DNA from: Shinisaurus crocodilurus
Taxonomy: Eukaryota > Chordata > Lepidosauria > Squamata > Shinisauridae
Assembly: GCA_021292165.1 (NCBI GenBank)
Contig: CM037877.1
Coordinates: 132,674,274-132,738,273 of the forward strand
Direction of reading: 5' to 3'
DNA: 64,000 nt
Part shown: positions 55,331 through 64,000 of the stretch, piece by piece
Layout of the letters: each line of letters opens with the position of its first letter
How positions within the stretch are numbered: position 1 is the stretch's first letter
Notes under the pieces: model-generated
Databases searched by the model: none
Told to the model about the DNA's origin: nothing
The model's input: only the letters and a program-made list of their open reading frames with translations
Position numbers and translations under genes: made by a program

Positions 55331-57491
55331 ACCTAGAGCCTTTTTGGAGAAACTACGCACAAACCTCTGGGAGGATCTCCTGTGCAAATGGGAGCTGTGC
55401 AAGAGTATAATCATTTCTTTTTATGCTCATTTTACATTTTTCTGTGGAGGATGTTTTTAAGTGTTTTTAAGTTTTTAAGACATGATCTTACCCCCCCCCT
55501 TCCCCATGTCTGCTATGTAAAATCATTTTCATAATCTATGGATGACTGCTAGATAAACCTGAACCATTGTCATATGGAAATTCTTGTCCAAAACGTTTTG
55601 TTTTGCTTCTTTTAGAATTTAATCCTCATCCAGAAATCACTCCAGTTAATGTCTAAAGAAAACTCTGATCCTTCAGCACAAAACTGAAGCCAAGACTTTG
55701 CCCAATGTATGGCCAAGATAAATATTTGACTGCACAAAGCCTAGCAAGATGGAACAAGGGGAGATGGATCCCAGCACTGCTCAAAATGAGGGTTGCAGGG
55801 ATGGCGGAGGGGAGTAATGTAAAGAAGTGATTAAAATTTCGTACTCAATCTCCGGGGTGTTTAAAAAGGTACCCACGTCTTCTCCCACAGCTGGGTGGGT
55901 GGTATAAAAGCGGCTTGGCTGTAATTTTTAGTTTGAAAATGGCAGGAGGAGAATGTGTTAGTTAAGATAAGAAGCCTCCTTCTCTCTGCACCAGTCTTCT
56001 TCTTCAAATTGTAATTTCAATGGCTGCATTGTATGAAAGAAAGAAAAAAAAGTCTCTAAAAAGAACATGTAGTTCTACCCTGAGCTATGGCCCCAATGTG
56101 AGTTTTGATTTTGAAATTGATTATTGACAAGCAATGGTATTTGGTATTTGAACGTCCTGAGAGCTGATATGCAGTGGTATACCACAGTGGTTTTCAAACT
56201 TCCAGCTCCAGGGAATGCTTTCCATATCAATGTGTCCCCTAAAGAAGCCCCTAAAGACACCTCTGTCATGGACCACCACCACCCCATGCAGTGTAGAGGA
56301 TTCCAGAGGATGTTCCAGGGTCACACTCAGTTCACATGTGACACTATTAGTGAGATCTAGTAGTGTCCCCTCCCAAGTATTGGTGAGACTCGCTGTGTGA
56401 TATGCCCATTAATTCCCTGTGATTGCTCGTTACAGAGGAATATCAGTAGTGGGCAAGCGATTTTGCAAGGAACCGTGTCTGCCATTATTGATCTTCTGAT
56501 TTGTGATGTCCCCAATGTTTGTATTTTGTAGTTCAGAAATATGAATTTCTGGTCTCTGTGCTGCTGTCCTCAGATATAAGGCCTTGAAAATTCTCCAGCT
56601 CAGATTTGAATCCAAGCTGAAGCACAAATCAAGTCCTCCTTCCCTGTCACCCCCTATCTACAAACCATCCATCCACCTCTCCTCTGTTGGTACCTTGCTT
56701 GCAGCTGTAACAACATGCCAGGTGCCCAATAAGAAGAGGAGATGGGGAATATACCTTCTTCCCTTCTTACCATGCTGGTTGCTGAAGCAGCAAGCCAGGT
56801 AAACTGGTGATTCAGAACTAGGTAGGTGGGTAGACAGCTGGTGTCAGTCTGGTCCCACCAGGCCCAAGGAACTGCTGGATTCTGCATGCTGAACAGCAGC
56901 CATGATGGAATAAGATGGATGACAACAGTGGAAAAGTTCAGCTCTGTTCAGGCTGCTTGGAAATTGTGCAGACTCATACTGGCAGCCAAATTCAAATTGT
57001 GACCTTGGCATTTGCGCTGATAAGGGCAAAGAAAACTTTGCACCTATTAAGATGCCAAAGGAGCAGCAGCAGGGATCACGGCAGATGTTGAAATACTTGG
57101 GCTCTTTTGAAAGAAGAGACCGATATGGAATGTGCTCATGAAGCAATGGAAATACAATGAAAGAAGCACTGGTGACATCTCCCCTAGAAAGGATATGGGC
57201 TTTGTAGGGGGGAATCATCTACCCTTCCACTTACATGCTCCATTATCAAATTGATCCAAACGATGAAAAATGATATGGTCCCATCTCTGATCAATATAGA
57301 AAAGGTGGTCACTTCACCCCAGTGCACTTCTATTTTCTCCTTGTTTTATCTCCCCTTCTTTCTGTCTTTCTGTTGTTTGGGCTCTCTCAACTTGATTATG
57401 CTGGATGTTTGTAATGACCAATGGCTTTTAGCAAATATATTTGACTGGTAAGTAGTAACCACAGGAGTCCTCCACGAGTCAACACATTCCT
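55331..57491. other. Intergenic, nothing recognised
   Basis: No coding similarity or paired ends. Several overlapping frames near 56100-56400 and 56850-57200 have no recognisable domain. Confidence 0.35.
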
Positions 57492-57865
57492 GGCAGATCT
57501 ACACTACATACTTGTAAAGTTCTCCAATTGTAATCTACCCTTTGTCTATTAAAAGCATACTTTAGTTTGAAAGAAAAATACAGTTTTTGGTATTCTGATT
57601 GTAAAAATAAAAAGCATCCTACAATTAAAAGCGAAGCAAGCAGCAACGTGTGTGTTGCTGGGCAGACATCGGAAACAGAGATCGGATTACTAGACGGCTG
57701 CTTGTTTTGCCGCTCTTGTCATGCGACTCTGTAGGATTCTTGAACCATCAATGATAAAACAGCTCTCCCTGGTTCGGACTGACACAACAGACAATTGTTG
57801 TAAGAACAAACCGTTGTTTCTTATCGTTTCTGAGGAGAAAACCCCCCATTGTGACTCACAATGAC

Positions 57866-57940
57866 CTGGGTTCGGATGACACAACAAGCAACGGTTGTCT
57901 GTTATTGTTGTTTGCTTGTTGTGTCGTCCGAACCCAGTCA
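57866..57940. repeat. Hairpin with about 30-bp arms
   Basis: CTGGGTTCGGATGACACAAC...AGCAA pairs with TTGCTTGTTGTGTCGTCCGAACCCAG with one or two mismatches. A diverged half (CTGGTTCGGACTGACACAAC) lies 100 bases upstream. Confidence 0.8.
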
Positions 57941-58297
57941 TGGAGAAGGAGAAGAGAAGAGACAAGGGGGAAGCTGTGCTACCGCTGCCGCCGTCCTCCC
58001 ATGGGGTGAAGCCAGTAGGATCAGCACGCCCACTCCCCTCCACCCAAAACCAGTTTCCCAAAGCAGCCTTCCTCCCATGCTAAGTTTCCCAAGCATAAGC
58101 TCCATTGAAATCAATGTGATTTACTTCTGAGTAAGGCCATTGAAGATAATGTGATTTACTTCTGAGTAGACATGCAGAGAGAAGCAGTGGGGAAGGAGGG
58201 CAGCGGGAAAGCAATCTTGGAGTCGCTGCTGTTTCATGAAGCCCTGATAGGTCCTATTCGCGTTGTGATTTACTTCTGAGTAAGGCCATTGTAGATA

Positions 58298-58554
58298 CAA
58301 TAATACCTTGGATTGCAAGTAACTTGGTGTGAGAGCATTTTGCAAGACAAGCAAAAAATTTTAAATAAATTTTGACTTGATAAACAAGCGATGTCTTGCA
58401 AAAGGGATGTACCGTAACCACTCGCCTCAAGCGGGCGTAGTGAACCGAAATCGGCCCTGCTCACACCCGCCAGAGACTCGCTTTGATATAAGAGTGTTTT
58501 GGATTACAAGCATGGTTCCAGAACGAATTATGCTCTCAATCCAAGGTATTACTG
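58298..58554 (-). mobile_element. Tigger/pogo-like MITE, copy 3 with foreign core
   Basis: 257 bp in reverse orientation between TA dinucleotides. Ends match 28140 and 45434, but about 58405-58482 is replaced by a GC-rich segment (GGGATGTACCGTAACC...GAAATCGGCCC...GAGACTCGC) resembling the left end of the GC-rich insertion at 25890. Confidence 0.75.
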
Positions 58555-58794
58555 TAATGCAATTTACTTCTGAGTAGACATGCAATTTGGCTCATTTACA
58601 GCCAGTTGTACTTTGGGGCAGGGGGTTGAAAGGGGCATTCAAAATTTTCTTTTTTCAAAAGGGAGGTGAGGGGGGAAGCACTTAACTCTCCAGTTCACTT
58701 TGCAAGAGAGAGAAGCCGTGGGGGGAGAGGGAGAGAGGTGGGAAAGCAATCTCGGTTTTGCCAAAGCCCCAATACAGCTTTGGGTAGTGGTGTT

Positions 58795-59185
58795 CACGAA
58801 CCTGTGGGGGGGGGGCTCGCCTCTCCGGCACCTTGCCTCTCCGTGGCGGCAGCCCCCCTGCCTCGTTCTTCCAAGCGGTGGCTCGCCTCTCCGCGGCGAG
58901 CCGCCCAGGCCGCCTGTGCTGGTCCCGTCGCGTCACTTCCGGCACGGCGGAAGTGACGCGACGGGACCCTGCTCTGGCGCACTGGACCCCCGCGCTATGT
59001 TTTTGGCGGGGGAAACCAGGGCAACAGGGCTGTTCTGGCACACCAGAAGTGACGGGACGGGACCAGCGCGGGCGGCTTGCCGCAGAGAGGCAAGCCGCCG
59101 CCAGGACCAGGTAGGCCCACGCAAGCTTCGTGCGGACGTGAGTGGGGCCGATTTCGGCCCACTACACCCGCGCGAAGCAAATCAT
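58795..59185. repeat. GC-rich palindromic insertion inside copy 2
   Basis: GGTCCCGTCGCGTCACTTCC pairs with GGAAGTGACGCGACGGGACC at 58920-58968; further GACCCCCGCGCTATGTTTTT and CCAGGGCAACAGGGC modules follow. Long open frames on both strands come from the GC content. Confidence 0.65.
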
Positions 59186-59504
59186 CCACCCCTAGCTTTG
59201 GGAGACAAAAACCGAATGTTCCCTGCCACTCGAAAATAATTGGCTAACACTGCTTAGGACAATTTCGTAGCCACACCGAGACAGGCAACAACAGTGCCCG
59301 GTGAGAACACACATAGCCACGTACTGCGATAGTGAATCGCAATAACAGGAAAAATTGTAATAAAGGTACTCCAGGAAATTACAGAAGAAAAGAAGAATGA
59401 TAGCGCAAGACAAACACAACCAGAACTGAAAAGTGAGTGCACTGTGTGCCCCGCAAGTCACAGAAGCAATCCAGTACTGCAATAACCGTTAGCTGTAGAT
59501 TGCC

Positions 59505-60415
59505 CCTCCCTTTCCTTCACCCAGCTCCTGCTTTCTCAGTTTTGGAGTCAGAACAGGCCTGCTGAAGCAAGCAGCTTAGCAAACAGCCTGGTCGAACATG
59601 TTGCATGAGCTGCCCTTTCACCACCTCCACCCCCTTCTCTGCCCATACCTTTTAACTAATAATTGCATTCATGCCCTACAGCAGAACCAGCTGATGAGTC
59701 CTGAACCAAAATAAAAACTGCTCCTCAATTGCTCCATCCACACCAGCTTTATTGACTTTGATAGGTCTTCTCTGGAGCAGCTACAAGTGAGCAGCTTGAA
59801 ATTTAAATGCACAAAATTATGTAGTCATATAACTGAGCTATTTAATTAAAAAAATTCCCCAAGGGCGGCAAGTACTCAGCTAGGAGGCCACAACCAGCCC
59901 AGGGGCTGTATGTTGTGCAGCCCTGCTTTAAAGGAAACTCCTCCTACAGTTCCAAGGCCATCCTCCAAAGTTATTGGGGATAAGCCTTTTCCCTCTCTTG
60001 CCAATTCAACTTCCATGCTGTAAGGGAGCTGGCAAGACTGGGAGAAGAGCTGCTCCAGAAAGGAAAAAAGTAAGACCGTTTTTGTAGGTGGGGTGAACAA
60101 CTAATGAGAGAAACGTTTGGAATGCGAGAGAATGAATAAGAATATCTTTTCCTAGAGTTGTTGTTGTGTCTGTATCTGTCAAATCCCTCTTTTTCTGTAT
60201 TTCTTGTAACATCCTACAGCTGTAGGAAAGAGTAAGAAGGTCTCTAAGCAGTTGTTCTGGTCATAGAAATGTTCATGTTTCTACACCATTACATTTAGCA
60301 GCGGGGGGCTTCTGTGAGCCCATGCCAGCCCTAGACCTTCAGTAGGGCTGGACTAACCATAATGCTAAAGCTGCTGTGGTGTACAAGCCGTGCTCCGCTG
60401 CAGCATCATCTAGGT
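59505..60415. other. Intergenic, nothing recognised
   Basis: No gene or repeat ends seen. Confidence 0.35.
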
Positions 60416-60626
60416 CAGGGGTCTGCAACCCGCGGCTCCGGAGCCGCATGCGGCTCTTTCAAACCTTTGCCGCGGCTCCGCTCCGGTCTGAGACTCCGCT
60501 GGAATGCTGGGAAAAAAAACCAAATATTTTTCCCCTCTGCGTGCCTCCAACCGGTCCAGTGGAAGACAGGAGGAGGGCTCCTGCAGGGAAAAAAACTTGG
60601 CAGCGGCAGCGGCACCCCCCCCCCCC

Positions 60627-60892
60627 GGAAGCAGGGACTCGAGCAGGCAGGCAGCGGAAGAGAGGAGAGCAGGACAAGGCTGCCTGCTCCGCAAAAAACT
60701 TTGCCCCCCCCCCCGGAAGCAGGGACTCGAGCAGGCAGGCAGCGGAAGAGAGGAGAGGAGGACAAGGCTGCCTGCTCCACAAAAAACTTTGCCCCCCCCC
60801 CCCCTGGAAGCAGGGACTCGAGCAGGCAGGCAGCGGAAGAGAGGAGAGCAGGACAAGGCTGCCTGCTCCGCAAAAAACTTTGCCGCCGCCTC
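60627..60892. repeat. Minisatellite, three 88-91 bp units
   Basis: Units start at 60627, 60715 and 60806, each GGAAGCAGGGACTCGAGCAG...GCCTGCTCC.CAAAAAACTTTGCC followed by a C-run of varying length. Unit differences are a few substitutions and the C-run. A diverged partial unit is at about 61140-61190. Confidence 0.9.
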
Positions 60893-61771
60893 ACATATGG
60901 CCTGATTCTGTTGGCGGGGGCAGCCCGATTTCGCTCTTCTGAGCGACGCGGAGCGTTCTCCGCGCCGCTCTAGCTGCCGCCGCCGCCGCTGGAGTCAATG
61001 CCGGAGCCGCTGAAGCCGCCGCCGCCACCGCGTCACATCCAGCTGCTTTGGCGCGCTGGACCCCCGCGCTATGATTTTGGCGGGGGAACTTTGGCGGGGC
61101 GGGGGAACTTTGGCGCGGCGGCAGCACACACACCCCCGGGCAGCAGGGACGCGAGCGGGTGAGCGGCAGAAGAGAGGAGGGCTCCTGCACGCGCCAAAGT
61201 TCCCCCCCCCCGCCAAAAACATAGCGCGGGGTCCAGCGTGTCGAGGGACCAGCGCGGCCGGCTCGCCGCGGAGAGCACAAGCAGGCGAGGAGGCAGGTAG
61301 GCCTGCGTGAAAGCAGTAATAGTTATCAGAAAACAAGGGGGAAAAGATTCATGTACAAATTATTGGAAAACTAATAGCAATAGAACAAAATAATATCTCC
61401 ATAAATTTATTTATTTATTAACTGCTTTTTTAACCCTGCATTTCTTAAAAACAATCCAAAACAGGTTATAAAGAAGAATAAAACACAAATTACAATATCG
61501 CTGCGGGGATGGGAGCGGGTGCCAAAATGAAGGAGTGGGTCGGGACCGGGGTATCATGAGGGGCCGGGGGACTCGGGGGGAGAGATTTTCATGAGTGGCT
61601 GTGGGCGGGGGAGCCACCGGGGGTAATTTGGTAAATGTATGGCCGGCCCAGGATTGAACCCCCCTGATCCCCATGTGGTATTTTCATTGAGATTCTTCCC
61701 CCCCCCGCTCTAATCAGGGCACAAATGGATCAGGGGAGAATTAAATTGGCTGGGGGGGATTACAATCAGAG

Positions 61772-61862
61772 TGCCTCCAGCTGTTGCAAAACTACAACTC
61801 CCAGCATGCCCGGACAGCCTTTGGCTATCCGGGCTTGCTGGGAGTTGTAGTTGTGCAACAGC
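61772..61862. repeat. Inverted repeat (MITE-like hairpin)
   Basis: AGCTGTTGCAAAACTACAAC...CAGCATGCCCGG pairs with CCGGGCTTGCTGGGAGTTGTAGTTGTGCAACAGCT with a short loop, a hAT-MITE-like hairpin inside the larger element. Confidence 0.75.
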
Positions 61863-62201
61863 TAAAGAGCCCCAGGGTAGGGGGAAGTGCTCTGTTTCCC
61901 AATCAGGGTGCCTCCAGCTGTTGCAGCTGCCCCTTTTGCCCCACATTAAAGACAGGCCTGAGTAGCACCCTCATCATCCACCAGCAACACCCTCCCCCCA
62001 GCAGTAGCACCCCCATCATCCACCAGCAAATCCTGCTGATGGATGATGAGGGGTGCTATTACCACATGGAGGGTGTTTCTGGTGGATGATGAGGGTGCTA
62101 CTGCTGGATGGTGCTGATGACGGGATGCTACTGCTTGGGGGGGGGATGTTGCTGGTGGCATCCCATCATCCACCAGCAACACCCCCATCATCCGTCAGCT
62201 G

Positions 62202-62285
62202 ATAATTTCCCCTACCTATGCACCCAACATAATCCACCAGCGAGAGCTGGTGGATTATGTTGGGTGCATAGGTAGGGGAAATTAT
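62202..62285. repeat. Perfect hairpin, 40-bp arms, 4-base loop
   Basis: Arms 62202-62241 and 62246-62285 are exact reverse complements (ATAATTTCCCCTACC... and ...GGTAGGGGAAATTAT) around GAGA. Confidence 0.95.
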
Positions 62286-62458
62286 TACATTTTATATGTG
62301 GGGCACAGGATGGGGCATTATTACTTTATGTGAGGGGGGCAGATTATTTTGCAAATTTTGCTATGGGGCCCTCTGATGGTTTTGCGGCTCCCAGTTTTTT
62401 TTTTTCTTCGGAAACGGGTCCAAGTGGCTCTTTTTGTCTTAAAGGTTGCAGACCCCTG

Positions 62459-63179
62459 ACTAGGTTGTACCCACCTGCATTCTTGGACTCCTTTAAAATC
62501 CTCTGCAGGCTGGAATCTAGAGACCTTGTTCCCAGCCGTGGGGAATAGCGTCTTGGTTGGTAGCCTAGCTGGCCTGAGGAGCGACTGCTGCTTGCACTTG
62601 AGCAAACTTTGCAGGCAGGACAGGATGTATGAGAGAGAAGGGGATGCTTTGTATGCGTGTTTTGTGTGAAAGGGGCATACTTTATGGAAAGGGCATGCTT
62701 TTTGGCTCTGTCTGAGCTTTGTCAGGCTTCTTGACATTATTCAGCGTAGGGGCCCAAGGGCATTTTACCCTACCACACTACCTGGCAAAGCTTCTCGGAG
62801 CTCTTTGGAGAAGAGTGACAATATGCATTTCTTTTCTTTCCCTTCTTCATCTCCTCATTTTATCCTTTTTCATTTTTTATTTATATCCATTGATTTTATT
62901 TATTTATTTAAGGTTTATTAGCTCCCAAGGATTTCAAGTAGTCCCTCGGGTTTGGGGACAGAGGGGGTGGCGGGTGGTTTTTGAGGGGTCAACAACACCC
63001 CATATTGGGGGATAGAGGGGTGATGAGCGTGGTGGTTGGCAACATTTGGGTAAACAGAACTTACTACAGAAATATCTGCTGTGTTTTATTGTACCATGTA
63101 TGAACTAAACTAAACATTGTTAAAAAAAATAAATAAAACTAGCTTTGAGGAAGTTTCTGTACACTTCCCCCTGTACTAG
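62459..63179. other. Sequence upstream of the second FMO coding exon
   Basis: No recognised repeat ends. T-rich 62820-62930. A non-coding first exon of the second FMO gene could lie upstream, but none is identifiable. Confidence 0.35.
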
Positions 63180-63317
63180 GCAACCATGGTACAAAGAGTA
63201 GCAATTATTGGAGCAGGCGTGAGCGGGCTGACATCCATCAAATGCTGCCTGGATGAAGGACTCGAGCCAACCTGCTTTGAGAAGAGTGATGGCATTGGGG
63301 GACTATGGCGGTTCACA
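63180..63317 (+). CDS. FMO: Second FMO gene, first coding exon (gene runs off the window)
   Basis: Acceptor CTGTACTAG ends at 63179, ATG at 63186, donor GTGAGTG at 63318. The 44 codons contain GAGVSG at 9-14 (FAD binding), [12 protein letters not shown] and GGLWRFT. The coding length of 132 nt and phase 0 end equal those of the gene at 12648. About 33 of 44 residues are shared with that gene, so it is a paralogue in tandem, same strand. The remaining exons lie beyond 64000. The 683 bases after the donor are intron with nothing else recognised. Confidence 0.92.
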
Positions 63318-64000
63318 GTGAGTGTGAAATTCAGGGACAAATGTCCCACCTGTCTAATATATGTACTGGTCCTGTAACTGTTACTTGTATATATTGGGTC
63401 TCTCCTTATGGTTAGTGCATACAAATCCACCCTATTTGGCTGGCGGAATCTGAGCTTCTGTAATTTGGTATTGGATCTCATCTCAATACATATTGGATTT
63501 ACAATCGTGTTGCTAGAGATTTTGACTTGTAGGACATTTTTAAAAAATGTACAGGCACATTGTCTAATTGTAACGATGTGCCAACTAAATATATGTGAGT
63601 ACTTATTTATGAAATGTATGAGTCACCTTTCCAACTCATTGTGATGGAAATGTGCATTTGGCTCCCACCAGGACCTTCCGCTGCACGAGTCACATTGAAA
63701 TGAATGGGAGCTGAACAAGAAACTCCTATTCATTTCAATGGGGCTTGCGCAGTAGAAAGCTCTAGTGGGTTGTGCCCTTGTTCGGATTTCAGTTAGTATT
63801 GTCCTCTGAGCCAGAGTGTGCATAACCATCACATGAGAATTGGATGCCATAACCATCCTGGTTGGTGAAAGTCAGCTGGGAGAATGTGGGTACCGTACTG
63901 ATTTGGATAGTCAATACATCCTTAAAAGTGCACAGGGCACCAAACAGACTCACATCTGCTCATGAGGCCTCTGCTCAAAGAATCAGCACTGGAAGGATGC

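Larger units (their letters stand above)
57492..59504. mobile_element. 2.0-kb composite non-autonomous element, copy 2
   Basis: Outer ends GGCAGATCTACACTAC and GTAGATTGCC are inverted; both flanks read CCT. Collinear with 25426-27461 (blocks listed there). This copy additionally carries a Tigger-like MITE (58298-58554), a hairpin at 57866-57940 and a GC-rich insertion at about 58795-59185. Confidence 0.65.
60416..62458. mobile_element. 2.04-kb hAT-like non-autonomous element
   Basis: Ends CAGGGGTCTGCAACC and GGTTGCAGACCCCTG are a perfect 15-bp inverted repeat; GCGGCTCC...CATGCGGCTCTTT inside the left end has a diverged partner before the right end. Flanks ATCTAGGT and ACTAGGTT share CTAGGT, so the 8-bp duplication is imperfect by one indel. 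It contains a minisatellite, the GC-rich module, two hairpins and no transposase; open frames of up to 203 codons are repeat-driven. Confidence 0.75.

Noticed and set aside
60627..60892. Regularly spaced repeats considered as a CRISPR-like array
   Set aside because: Only three near-identical 88-91 bp units without distinct spacers, in vertebrate DNA; a minisatellite.
60362..60973. 203-codon frame with internal protein repeats
   Set aside because: The repeats are the 88-91 bp minisatellite inside a transposon; C-runs of different length would shift the frame between units.

Overview
The window is vertebrate nuclear DNA: genes are split by GT-AG introns, the intergenic space is full of non-LTR retrotransposons, tRNA-derived SINEs and non-autonomous DNA transposons, and no bacterial gene organisation is seen. 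The mix (L2 and CR1 LINE pieces, tRNA-SINEs ending in AATAAATAAA, very many young hAT-type inverted-repeat elements) points to a sauropsid, most likely a squamate reptile; this is an inference from repeat style.

The host content is a tandem cluster of flavin-containing monooxygenases (FMO). One complete gene lies on the + strand: eight coding exons between 12648 and 29405, joining to 1611 nt and 536 codons, with all exon lengths and phases as in vertebrate FMOs and the FAD, NADPH, FMO-signature and FATGY motifs intact. A second FMO starts at 63186 in the same orientation, with only its first coding exon (44 codons) inside the window. The two coding regions are 34 kb apart and no other host gene is recognisable between them. 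The paralogue class (FMO5-, FMO2- or FMO1-like) cannot be settled by eye.

The rest is mobile DNA. 1-12.6 kb: L1-, CR1- and possibly mariner-type scraps, a tRNA-SINE and short inverted repeats. 12.6-29.4 kb: the FMO gene, whose introns carry Buster-like hAT elements, a 455-bp tandem duplication, a GC-rich hAT-like element, an L2 fragment, a 2.0-kb composite element and a Tigger-like MITE. 29.4-63.2 kb: L2, CR1 and other LINE fragments, a long reverse-transcriptase element inserted into a SINE with a visible target duplication, a solo LTR with a perfect 5-bp target duplication, a decayed retroviral env followed by a polypurine tract and 3' LTR, a 127-bp near-perfect palindrome, a second copy of the 2.0-kb composite, and a 2.04-kb hAT-like element with an internal minisatellite and a perfect 40-bp-arm hairpin.

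I found no convincing undescribed host pathway. The most informative signals are structural: at least ten inverted-repeat elements whose 8-bp target duplications keep TA at the two central positions, shortened derivatives of the same family (46 bp and 89 bp), nested insertions that give a relative age order, and a GC-rich module shared by at least six loci.
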